A DNA stretch of 64,000 bases, taken from assembly GCA_944358385.1 (NCBI GenBank), contig CALVQW010000007.1, positions 27,762 through 91,761 on the forward strand, written 5' to 3'. The notes beneath the pieces were generated by a model, which was not told where the DNA came from, made no database searches, and saw only the letters and a list, made by a program, of their open reading frames with translations. The position numbers and the translations under genes were made by a program. Every line of letters begins with the position of its first letter. Positions within the stretch are counted from its first letter, which is position 1. This document shows, piece after piece, positions 15,573 to 23,450 of the stretch. The DNA is from an uncultured Clostridia bacterium. Its GTDB lineage: Bacteria > Bacillota > Clostridia > Christensenellales > CAG-917.

Positions 15573-16817
15573 TCACTTCTTGGCGTAGATCTTTTTCAGT
15601 TTCGCAAACCGCGGCAGTCCCTTCTCCTCCGGCACTTTGACATCGCCCTGGATGAGAGGCATGGCGTATTTCACGAATTCCTCGCTGATGCCCGTGCCGC
15701 CGTCCACTATCCATTCAAGAGGCACTTTCCTTTCCGCATTGGCGGCGTGTTCCAAGGATACAAGTGCGGGGTTGCACACATAGGTGTCCGCGCCGTAATC
15801 GCGCTCGAAGATGACCATCTTGTCCGTCTCTCCCGCCACAGCCGCGCGCACCGCGTAAGAACCCGCGCGGAACGCCTCGTCCACGTCGATGGCGGAGGCG
15901 AGATGTGCGGCGCAGCGTTGCATGAGGCTAAGCTCTATGGGTCGCACCTTGACGCCGAGACGTTCCCTGATGATGCCGCCGAGGATGGCGGCAAGCCCGC
16001 CGAGGGCGGCGTGTCCGAAGTGATCGTGCGCGCCCGCCTTGAAGTCGCCGACATACTTGCCGTTCTCGTCCTTCAAGCCTTCCGCGACGACGGCGATGCA
16101 CTTGCCCTCGTTGCGTTCGCAGACATTGAACACGTCCTGCACGAATTTCTCCACGCTGAAAGGCACTTCGGGGAGATAGATGAGGTCCGCACCCAAGCCC
16201 GTCTGATCGGCAAGGGCGGCGGAGGCTGCCAGCCAACCCGCGTTCCTGCCCATGACCTCGATGATGCACACCAGACCGAAGTTGTACACTTTGGCGTCGA
16301 GGTTGCACTCCATGACGGTGGTGGCGATATACTTCGCGGCACTCGCGTAGCCGGGGCAATGGTCGGTGCCGAAGAGGTCGTTGTCAATGGTCTTGGGGAC
16401 GCCGATGACGTTGCAGTCGTAGTCCTGCTCTTCCATGAACTTGCTGATCTTGTTGCAAGTGTCCATGCTGTCGTTGCCGCCGTTGTAGAAGAAGAAGCGG
16501 ATGTCGTACTTCTTGAACACTTCCAGCAAACGCATATAGTCCGTGTCGTCCTCGGCGTAGTCCTTGAGCTTATATCTCGATGAGCCGAGAGCGGAGGACG
16601 GGGTGTGACGGAGCAATTTCAACTCGTCTATGTCCTCTTTGGAGATGTCGTAGAATTTCTCCTGCAAAATGCCGAGCACACCGTGCTCCGCGCCGTAAAC
16701 TGCCGTGATGTTCTCCTGTTTGAGTGCTTCGAGAAAAACTCCCGCCGCACTGCTGTTGATGACAGCGGTGGGGCCGCCGCTCTGGCAGAACATACACGCC
16801 CCTTTCAATCCCTTCAT
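15573..16817 (-). CDS. pfp: Pyrophosphate-type 6-phosphofructokinase
   Basis: The 414-residue product is a phosphofructokinase with residues typical of PPi users: NGGNDSMDT in place of GGDGS, and PKTIDND (Lys in place of the Gly found in ATP enzymes), followed by VMGRNAGWLAA. It would catalyse the reversible phosphorylation of fructose 6-phosphate with pyrophosphate in glycolysis or gluconeogenesis. The ATG at 16817 is chosen over 16928 because AAGGAG lies upstream and the extra residues look non-conserved. A consensus promoter lies at 16897-16925. The downstream genes RlmD and NERD follow with 1-nt gaps. An ATP-type enzyme is encoded at 18648-19637. Confidence 0.92.
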   Translation of the reverse strand: MKGLKGACMFCQSGGPTAVINSSAAGVFLEALKQENITAVYGAEHGVLGILQEKFYDISKEDIDELKLLRHTPSSALGSSRYKLKDYAEDDTDYMRLLEVFKKYDIRFFFYNGGNDSMDTCNKISKFMEEQDYDCNVIGVPKTIDNDLFGTDHCPGYASAAKYIATTVMECNLDAKVYNFGLVCIIEVMGRNAGWLAASAALADQTGLGADLIYLPEVPFSVEKFVQDVFNVCERNEGKCIAVVAEGLKDENGKYVGDFKAGAHDHFGHAALGGLAAILGGIIRERLGVKVRPIELSLMQRCAAHLASAIDVDEAFRAGSYAVRAAVAGETDKMVIFERDYGADTYVCNPALVSLEHAANAERKVPLEWIVDGGTGISEEFVKYAMPLIQGDVKVPEEKGLPRFAKLKKIYAKK

Positions 16818-16896
16818 AAATTCTCCTTTATCATGCGCCTCCCCGTAGGCGGGCTGCACGCCTTCCCCGCGGGAAAGTACGGCGTAATGTAAAATC

Positions 16897-16925
16897 ATTA
16901 TACTACCCATCCGAATATATTTCAA
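16897..16925 (-). promoter_or_regulatory. Sigma-A promoter of the pfp operon
   Basis: On the minus strand TTGAAA (16920-16925) and TATAAT (16897-16902) are separated by 17 bp. It is back to back with the luxS promoter. Confidence 0.9.
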
Positions 16926-16941
16926 CACCTAATTGCGCGAC

Positions 16942-16970
16942 TTGCGCCGCAGCCGCCCGCGTGCTAGAAT
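16942..16970 (+). promoter_or_regulatory. luxS promoter with the -10 element 6 nt before the ATG
   Basis: TTGCGC (16942-16947) and TAGAAT (16965-16970) are 17 bp apart. The -10 ends exactly 6 nt before the luxS ATG at 16977, so transcription should start at or next to the start codon and the GAAGG in between would not be in the mRNA. Confidence 0.7.
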
Positions 16971-16976
16971 GAAGGT

Positions 16977-17447
16977 ATGAAAAAGATAGCAAGTTTCACG
17001 ATAGATCACCTTGAGCTGCTCCCCGGGCTGTACCTCAGCCGCCGCGACGAGAAGGACGGCGTCGCCGTCACCACCTTCGACCTGCGTTTCACCGCGCCCA
17101 ACCGCGAGCCTGCCATGGACATCGCCGCACTGCATACGGTGGAACATCTCTTCGCCACCCGCCTCAGAAACTCATCCGCCGCGGATGACGTGGTCTATTT
17201 CGGACCGATGGGTTGCAGGACGGGGTGCTACCTCCTGCTCTTCGGCGAAAAGACTCCCGAGGACGCCCTCCCGCTCGTGCTGGACGCGTGCGATTTCACC
17301 CTGAACTTTGAGGGCGACATCCCCGGCGCGCAAGCGGCGGAGTGCGGCAACTACCTCGAACACAACCTCACCCTCGCCAAATACTACACCGCCCGCTATA
17401 AAGCGGAACTTCTCACCCACCGCCGCTTCACCTACCCGGAAAAATAG
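16977..17447 (+). CDS. luxS: S-ribosylhomocysteine lyase (LuxS)
   Basis: The 156-residue enzyme cleaves S-ribosylhomocysteine to homocysteine and DPD, the precursor of autoinducer-2, in the activated methyl cycle. It has the start FTIDHLELLPGLYLSRRD, the metal motif HTVEHL, the YFGPMGCRTGCYLLL segment with the catalytic Cys, and the late AAECGNYLEHNL segment with the third metal-ligand Cys. Family length is normal. It is divergent from pfp with a 160-bp interval holding both promoters. No Pfs nucleosidase gene is adjacent. A short GAGGG/CCCTC hairpin (17447-17461) followed by a T-rich stretch may terminate it. Confidence 0.97.
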   Translation: MKKIASFTIDHLELLPGLYLSRRDEKDGVAVTTFDLRFTAPNREPAMDIAALHTVEHLFATRLRNSSAADDVVYFGPMGCRTGCYLLLFGEKTPEDALPLVLDACDFTLNFEGDIPGAQAAECGNYLEHNLTLAKYYTARYKAELLTHRRFTYPEK

Positions 17448-17461
17448 AGGGAAAAGCCCTC

Positions 17462-17800
17462 CTTTCAATCTTTCAAGCGGCAAAATTTAGCCTTTCTTTG
17501 GGAAGCGAAACAGCCAAAAGCACCGGCTTTAAATTTTCAAGCGGCGGGGAATGCAGCCTTCCTTTTGTACGCAAAAGGAAGCGAAAACGGCAAGGGGCTG
17601 TTTTCCGAACGGGGTCCCCGCCGAAAAAAGTTTCGGCGGGGTATTTCCGCCCCTGCACCCGAAAACTCCTCATACCCCCACAAGGAACATATTAAGCTAT
17701 AAGCACCGTTCGCCCCCTTGTCTAAGGGGGCCGTCAGCAAGAGGATAAATTAGATAATCGGGGACGAGAGCATACAAAAGAGCTAGTATTGACAAAAGAT
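17462..17800 (+). repeat. Island A, front module (shared with island C)
   Basis: This non-coding stretch after luxS contains a series of small hairpins. One is a 10-bp stem closing a TACG loop at about 17554-17580 (TTCCTTTTG / CAAAAGGAA). Another is a GCGGGGTCC-like GC hairpin near 17620-17640. A third is CCCCCTT-gtct-AAGGGGG at about 17714-17732. The same order of pieces recurs at 32038-32260, so it is a dispersed repeat and not unique intergenic DNA. No coding frame is convincing. Confidence 0.75.
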
Positions 17801-17846
17801 ACGGCAAAACGCGCAAGTGCAAAGGGAGAATCATTTTGTAATTAAG

Positions 17847-17876
17847 GCGGACGGCAAGAAGTGCCGTCCGCAGTTT
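17847..17876 (+). terminator. Terminator-like hairpin inside island A
   Basis: A perfect 10-bp stem (17847-17856 with 17862-17871) is followed by AGTTTTT. The equivalent hairpin in island C is at 32349-32377. Confidence 0.7.
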
Positions 17877-18039
17877 TTATATTTTAACTTGACGGCGTTG
17901 TCAAGGGCGCGAAAAATTTTGCCGGCTCTGCCGTGCAAATTTTTTCGACGCAACTCCTTGACAAAAAGAGGGTTGAAGTGCAACTTCTGCCGGTGTAGAG
18001 CTGTCCCTTATTGGGTGGGCGGGCGGGGTGCACTAGTGA

Positions 18040-18560
18040 CGTACACCCTGACAGAGCGTATTCGAGTACGACGCACACTCATTCGGAGACAATTTAATGC
18101 ACACTCATTCGGAGATATTTAACGTACACTTTGATAGAGTGTGCTTGAACACAACGTCTCTTTTTCGGAGACGGAACTACGCGCCGCAAAGCCAAACTTT
18201 CACCGCGGGCGTTTTGCGCCCGCGCTTGAAAGTCGCGGCGCGAAACTGCGACCTCGCAAGCTAGACGGAAAATTAAGTAGAGACGTTGCTCGTGCGCGTC
18301 GAGTCGCCCTCCTCGCCCCACGAGCGACGCTCACTCAATACCGGCATCCGCTTAGTTATGTGAGTGCGATTACCAAAATTTTGGTAAAGTACAATAGTTA
18401 GTACCGCATTTTAGGAGGAGGGAACTCTATTCCGAGTGGGGGAGGAGTCCCGTAGGGGAGGTGGGGGACAATAACTCCCCTGTCAGAGGACGTCAGCCCG
18501 TTTTACACTCTCCGAGCACGACGTACCCACCGAGCGAGCGTCCCCGAACACGACCTACAC
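18040..18560 (+). repeat. Repeat cassette, type I copy in island A
   Basis: The cassette has three parts. The first is degenerate 57-bp tandem units (18040-18178) ending in a GTCTC...GAGAC mini-hairpin. The second is a nested hairpin (18181-18187 with 18235-18241; 18196-18202 with 18227-18233; 18204-18211 with 18217-18224). The third is a tail with CGCTTAGTTATGTGAGTGCG (about 18350-18369) and an AGGGGAG...CTCCCCT hairpin near 18460-18482. Near-identical type I copies lie at about 26830-27310 and 32540-33030. No transposase or other coding frame is present in it. Confidence 0.85.
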
Positions 18561-18595
18561 TCCCCCGCGAGACGCACAGCCGGTTTTAATAAAGC

Positions 18596-18636
18596 AAAGC
18601 CACCGTCCGACGGTGGCTTTGACAAAGTTTTGCGCC
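18596..18636 (-). terminator. Short hairpin of the repeat family (H6), terminator of pfkA
   Basis: The 11-bp stem AAAGCCACCGT / ACGGTGGCTTT (18596-18606 with 18610-18620) is followed by the same tail (GACAAAGTTTTGCGCCGAAT, 18621-18640) that forms the 3' arm of the long hairpin at 7750-7873. Here the matching 5' arm is missing. It lies just beyond the pfkA stop codon. Confidence 0.7.
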
Positions 18637-18647
18637 GAATGACGCCT

Positions 18648-19637
18648 TTATTTGCTTATTGTGGTGGCAAGGGCGAACAGATTATCATCAAAATTCTTCT
18701 TCGCTTTCAGGGCTTCGATGACGTTGACGTCGATGATGTCGCTGCCCTTGACGCCGACCACTCTGCCGCTCTGACCGCACTCGATGAGTTCGACGGCGCG
18801 GGCTGCGAGACGGCTGGCGAGGACACGGTCGAACATGGAAGGCGTGCCGCCGCGCTGGATGTAGCTGAGTGCGACGTGGTTGACCGTCCTGCCCGTGGAG
18901 GCTTTCACCTTCTCTCTGAGTTCGTCTTTGAGGTCGTTCCTGCCCTCGGCGAGGACGATGATGGTGGAAGTCTTGCCCTTGTCAAAGCCCTTCTTGACGC
19001 TTGCGGCTATGGCGTCCACGTCGGTGGGAGCTTCGGGAAGGATGACATATTCCGCACCGCCGGCGAGAGCGGTCTTTAACGCGATGTCGCCGCAATGTCT
19101 GCCCATGACTTCGAGGATCATGATCCTGTCATGAGAGGTGATGGTGTCGCGGAGCTTGAGCATGGCGTCCAGCACGGTGTTGCACGCAGTGTCGAAGCCG
19201 ATGGTGTAGTCGGTGTAACCCATGTCGTTGTCGATGGTGCCGGGGATGCCGATGACGTTGATGTCGGTGAGCTGATGCAGGTCGGAGACGCCGTGGAAAG
19301 AGCCGTCGCCGCCTATGACGATGAGGTTGTTGATGCCGCGTTTCAGAAGGTTCTGCGCCGCGGCCTGCACGACCTCGGGCTTTTTGAACTCGTCCGTCCT
19401 GCCCGTGCGGAGGATGGTGCCGCCGGTGTGGACGCAGTTGGAGACGGAGCCGTAAGGCATCTCGATGATGTCGTCCTCGATCATGCCGACATAGCCGTGA
19501 CGCACGCCGTACACTTCATATCCCTTGTTGAGCGCGTAGCGGACAGCCGTCCTGATGCACGCATTCATGCCGGACGAGTCGCCGCCGCTGGTGAGGATCG
19601 CCAATTTTTTACTCTGTTTGCTAGCGTTCTTTGCCAT
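18648..19637 (-). CDS. pfkA: ATP-dependent 6-phosphofructokinase
   Basis: The 329-residue product phosphorylates fructose 6-phosphate, the committed step of glycolysis. It has TSGGDSSGMNA, VIGGDGSFHG (Gly of ATP users), IPGTIDNDMGYTD, MGRHCGDIA and the late LSYIQRGG. Length is normal for bacterial PfkA. A GGAGG site precedes the ATG. It is the last gene of the conserved whiA-dnaE-pfkA segment, 218 bp behind dnaE with a terminator in between, so it may also have its own promoter. Compare the PPi-type paralogue at 15573-16817. Confidence 0.97.
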   Translation of the reverse strand: MAKNASKQSKKLAILTSGGDSSGMNACIRTAVRYALNKGYEVYGVRHGYVGMIEDDIIEMPYGSVSNCVHTGGTILRTGRTDEFKKPEVVQAAAQNLLKRGINNLIVIGGDGSFHGVSDLHQLTDINVIGIPGTIDNDMGYTDYTIGFDTACNTVLDAMLKLRDTITSHDRIMILEVMGRHCGDIALKTALAGGAEYVILPEAPTDVDAIAASVKKGFDKGKTSTIIVLAEGRNDLKDELREKVKASTGRTVNHVALSYIQRGGTPSMFDRVLASRLAARAVELIECGQSGRVVGVKGSDIIDVNVIEALKAKKNFDDNLFALATTISK

Positions 19638-19803
19638 ATTTACCTCCGGGGGGGCGGAGTCCCCGATAAATCCGCTTTTGTATCCTTTTGTGCGTATATG
19701 CGCAATGCGCGCATACCTTGTTTATTATACCCGCAAAAAGTTGAATTGTAAAGCATTTTCAAGGGATGCGCCCGTAGAATTCCGCTTCCCGCTCCGCGCA
19801 TCT

Positions 19804-19829
19804 AAAAAGAGCGGGCGCACCCGCTCTTT
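19804..19829 (-). terminator. Terminator of dnaE
   Basis: A perfect 10-bp stem (19806-19815 with 19820-19829) with a CGCA loop is followed on the minus strand by TTTTT (complement of 19804-19808), 26 bp after the dnaE stop codon. Confidence 0.85.
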
Positions 19830-19855
19830 CGCTGCCTTGAGCACTCTCCCCTCTC

Positions 19856-22800
19856 TCACTTGGGAAGGGTGTAACGCACGCTCTCGTCTCCGACGAGGTT
19901 GGCGAGTCGGCGAAGAAGCTCCTCATCCGGGACCACCTTCTGCTTGAACTCCCTTAGGCACATCCTGCCGTCCTTTCCTTTCATCTGTGCGCGCACGGGG
20001 ACGGTGCCGGGGAACATGGCGAGCAGCCCCGTGACTATCTTGGTGACGGCGGGATCCTCCACCAACACATAGATGACGCCCGACCGCGTGACATCCGTCT
20101 TTTTGCGCGCGCCGTTCTCCCAGATCTCCACCTTCTCGACGGAGACCTTCGGCTCGCTCTCGTCTCTGAGATCGAGCTTGCCGTAGACCTTGACGGGGAC
20201 ATCCGCGTCGAGGAGCGCGCCGTACTGCTCGTATGCGCGGGGATACATCGAGAAGGGGATGCTCCCCTCTCTGTCCTCTAATCTCCCCACGGCGAACCTC
20301 TGCTGTTTGCCCGTGAGCTTGCGCTCGTAGGATTCCACTATACACCCCATGCACACCGTCCTGCCCGTAAGCTCGCGGTTGAGCACCGAGACCTCCTCTC
20401 CCTCCTCGTCATACTCTTTGAGGAAGAGCATGGAAGTGTCGAAGTTGAACTCCCTGCGCGTGTCGGCATAATCGTCGAGGGGGTGTCCGCTGATGTACAT
20501 CCCCAGCACCTCTTTCTCGCCCGCGAGGATGTGCATGAGGTCGTACTCCGCAAGTTCGGTATATTTCACCGTCACGTCCTCGATGAGGGAATCGAAAAGC
20601 GAGAGCTGCCCTTCCAGCTGGTTTTTCCTGTCCGTGGCGACCGCGTCCATGATGCGCTCGTAGGACGCCATGAGCGTGGCGCGCGTCTTGCCGAAGGAGT
20701 CGAATGCGCCGCCCTTGATGAGGCTCTCAATCATGCGCTTGTTCACCTGTCCCGCGCAGCGTTCCAGGAAATCCCTGAGGTCGGTGAACTTCCCCCCTCT
20801 CTCCCTCTCGCCGAGGACGTACTCCATCGCCTGTTCGCCGACGTTCTTTATGCCCATCAAGCCGTAACGCACGTTGCCGTCTTCGATGGAAAACACCTTC
20901 TTGGAGCGGTTGATGTCGGGGGCTAAGATCTTCACCCCCGTGCGGCGGAGATAGTTGATGTAGTGCTTCACCTCGTCCGCGTTGGTGATGCGGTTGTTGA
21001 TGACCGCGGTGATGAAGTGAGTGGGATAGTAACATTTCAGCCACGCCGTCTGATAGGACACCACGGAGTAAGCCGCCGCGTGCGATTTGTTGAATGCGTA
21101 GCTTGCGAATTTCAGGATCTGCTCGAAAAGTTCCTCCGCGATCTCGCGGCTCACGCCGTTCTTCACCGCGCCGGGGATCTGTTTTTTGGTGGTGTCGTCC
21201 GCGAGGACGCCGCCGTTGATGAAGATCTCCTTCTGCTGCATGAGGACGTCCAGCTTCTTTTTGGCGATGCTTCGTCTCATTATGTCCGCGCCGCCGAAGG
21301 AATATCCCGCGATCTTCTGCGCGATCTGCATGACCTGCTCCTGATAGACGATGCAGCCGTAAGTGTTTTCGAGGACGGATTTCAGCAGCGGATGCGAGTA
21401 ATGCACCGAAGAAGGATCGCGCTTGCCCTGTATGAAAAGGTCGAGGAACTGCATGGGACCGGGGCGGTACATGGAGATGCCCGCCATGACGTCCTCCAGA
21501 TTGGTGGGCTGCAGCTGCATCATAAACTTTTTCATGCCGCCGCCTTCCAGCTGAAAGACCGCCTCGCAGTCCCCGCCCGCGATGAGCGCGTAGACATTGG
21601 GATCTTCATACCCCAACTTGTTGAAATCCACGTCCACGCCCTTGTCCTCTTTGATGTATTTGAGGGCTTCGCTGATGTCCGTGAGAGTTTTCAGACCAAG
21701 GAAGTCCATTTTGAGGAGTCCCTGCGCCTCCACCATATTCTTGTCGAACTGCGTGGTGATGTCGTTGCCGTTGCGGGAAAGGGGGACGTGTTCCACGATG
21801 GGATCGCCGCATATGACGACGCCCGCCGCGTGCATCGAGGTCTGACGGGGCATGCCTTCGAGCTGGATGGCGGTGTCGATGACCTTTCTCGCCGTGGGAT
21901 TGTTGCGGTAAAGAGAGGCAAATTCCTCCGAATACAGACTGCTGCCGGGAGTCAGACACTGCCGCAACAGCACCTTGCCCGTCGGGATGTCCTTCACCCA
22001 CGTGTTCGCATCCGTGTACGGGACGTCGTACACCCTCGCCACGTCCTTGACCACCGCCTTCGCGGTCATGGTGGAATAGGCTATGATCTGCGCCACGTTG
22101 GGCGCGCCGTACTTCTCCACCACATACTCGATGACTTCGGGACGGCGCACGAAACAGAAGTCGATGTCGAAGTCGGGCATGGACACCCTCTCCTCGGAAA
22201 GGAATCTTTCAAAGAGCAGACTGTACCGCAAGGGATCCACATCCGTGATGCCGATGGCGTAGGCAACCAGGCTGCCGACGCCGCTGCCTCTGCCCGGTCC
22301 CACGGGGATGCCCCTCTCCTTTGCCGCGTTCACGAAGTCCCAGACGATGAGGAAGTAGTCGTTGAAGCCGCACCTGTCTATGACGCCGAGTTCGTAATCC
22401 AGCCTCTCCTTTATCTCCGGCGTGATGACGTCGAAACGGCGGTGTATCCTCTCCCACGCGAGGTCGTGGAGATACTCCTTGGAGTCCCTCCCGTTCATAT
22501 CGTCGTTCTCGTAGTGCGGGATGAAGGTCTTTTTGTACTTCACGACGAAGTAGTCGCCGTCCACCTTGTCCGCGATCTCCTTCGTGCTTTCGATCGCCTC
22601 CGGGATCCAGTCAAACAGCTTCTCCATCTCCTCACCGCTTTTGAGGTAGAATTCGTTGTTCTCGAAACGCACGCCCACGGGATCCGTCTTTTTGCATTGC
22701 AGGGTGATGCACATCATGGTGTCCTGCGTGTCCGCGTCCTCACGGGTGAGATAGTGCGCGTCGTTGGTGGCGACCACCTTGACGCCTATCTCCCTTGCCA

Positions 22801-23422
22801 ACGCAACAAGAGGTTTAAGTATGCGTTTCTGTTCCTCAAGCCCGTGATCCTGCAACTCGATGTAGAAGTCCCCTTCCTCGAACATCCCTTTGAGGCGCAG
22901 CGCGTATTCCTTCGCGCCGTCGTGATCGTTCTTCAGAAGCAGCTGCGGGATGCGCCCCGCAAGACACGCCGAACAGCAGATAAGTCCCTCGGAATATTTA
23001 CTCAAAGTGTCGAGGTCTATCCTCGGCTTGACGTAAAAGCCGTCCACGAAAGAGATGGTGGAAAGCTTCATCAGATTCTTATATCCCGTGGCGTTCTTGG
23101 CAAGAAGGATGAGGTGATCCCTGCGGTGCATGGTCTCGGGCGTCTTGACGTGAAGGTCGTCCGCGACGTAAAACTCGCTGCCGATGATGGGCTTCAGCCC
23201 CGCCTTGCGCATGGCGGTGACAAAGGTATGCACCCCGTAAAGGTTGCCGTGATCGGTGATGGCACACGCCGTCATCCCCATCCCTTTCAATGCCTCGGTC
23301 AGCGGGGAGACGTGTTCCACCTTGTCCTGCTCCTTGTCGGAGAGGACCTGCTGGTCCAGCCTTATCGCGCCGTCGAGCAGACTGTATTCGCTGTGAACGT
23401 GCAGATGTACGAAATCGCTCAT
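19856..23422 (-). CDS. dnaE: DNA polymerase III alpha subunit
   Basis: The 1188-residue product is the replicative-type polymerase alpha subunit. It opens with the PHP domain (HLHVHSEYSLLDGA), has the catalytic aspartates in GSLVAYAIGITDVDP and MPDFDIDF, the YQEQVMQIA and AFNKSHAAAY segments of the fingers, helix-hairpin-helix elements, and a C-terminal OB-fold region. Length fits DnaE. The ATG at 23422 is preferred to 23467 because a GAGGA site lies 5 nt upstream and the protein then starts with the usual short lead into the PHP motif. It follows whiA by 28 bp. Confidence 0.97.
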   Translation of the reverse strand: MSDFVHLHVHSEYSLLDGAIRLDQQVLSDKEQDKVEHVSPLTEALKGMGMTACAITDHGNLYGVHTFVTAMRKAGLKPIIGSEFYVADDLHVKTPETMHRRDHLILLAKNATGYKNLMKLSTISFVDGFYVKPRIDLDTLSKYSEGLICCSACLAGRIPQLLLKNDHDGAKEYALRLKGMFEEGDFYIELQDHGLEEQKRILKPLVALAREIGVKVVATNDAHYLTREDADTQDTMMCITLQCKKTDPVGVRFENNEFYLKSGEEMEKLFDWIPEAIESTKEIADKVDGDYFVVKYKKTFIPHYENDDMNGRDSKEYLHDLAWERIHRRFDVITPEIKERLDYELGVIDRCGFNDYFLIVWDFVNAAKERGIPVGPGRGSGVGSLVAYAIGITDVDPLRYSLLFERFLSEERVSMPDFDIDFCFVRRPEVIEYVVEKYGAPNVAQIIAYSTMTAKAVVKDVARVYDVPYTDANTWVKDIPTGKVLLRQCLTPGSSLYSEEFASLYRNNPTARKVIDTAIQLEGMPRQTSMHAAGVVICGDPIVEHVPLSRNGNDITTQFDKNMVEAQGLLKMDFLGLKTLTDISEALKYIKEDKGVDVDFNKLGYEDPNVYALIAGGDCEAVFQLEGGGMKKFMMQLQPTNLEDVMAGISMYRPGPMQFLDLFIQGKRDPSSVHYSHPLLKSVLENTYGCIVYQEQVMQIAQKIAGYSFGGADIMRRSIAKKKLDVLMQQKEIFINGGVLADDTTKKQIPGAVKNGVSREIAEELFEQILKFASYAFNKSHAAAYSVVSYQTAWLKCYYPTHFITAVINNRITNADEVKHYINYLRRTGVKILAPDINRSKKVFSIEDGNVRYGLMGIKNVGEQAMEYVLGERERGGKFTDLRDFLERCAGQVNKRMIESLIKGGAFDSFGKTRATLMASYERIMDAVATDRKNQLEGQLSLFDSLIEDVTVKYTELAEYDLMHILAGEKEVLGMYISGHPLDDYADTRREFNFDTSMLFLKEYDEEGEEVSVLNRELTGRTVCMGCIVESYERKLTGKQQRFAVGRLEDREGSIPFSMYPRAYEQYGALLDADVPVKVYGKLDLRDESEPKVSVEKVEIWENGARKKTDVTRSGVIYVLVEDPAVTKIVTGLLAMFPGTVPVRAQMKGKDGRMCLREFKQKVVPDEELLRRLANLVGDESVRYTLPK

Positions 23423-23450
23423 ATCTTCCTCGTTGGTTTCTCCTTCTCTC

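Noticed and set aside
17448..18647. Insertion sequence or group II intron in island A
   Set aside because: No transposase or reverse transcriptase frame, no terminal inverted repeats with target duplications and no intron domain V-like hairpin could be identified; the region is only non-coding repeats.
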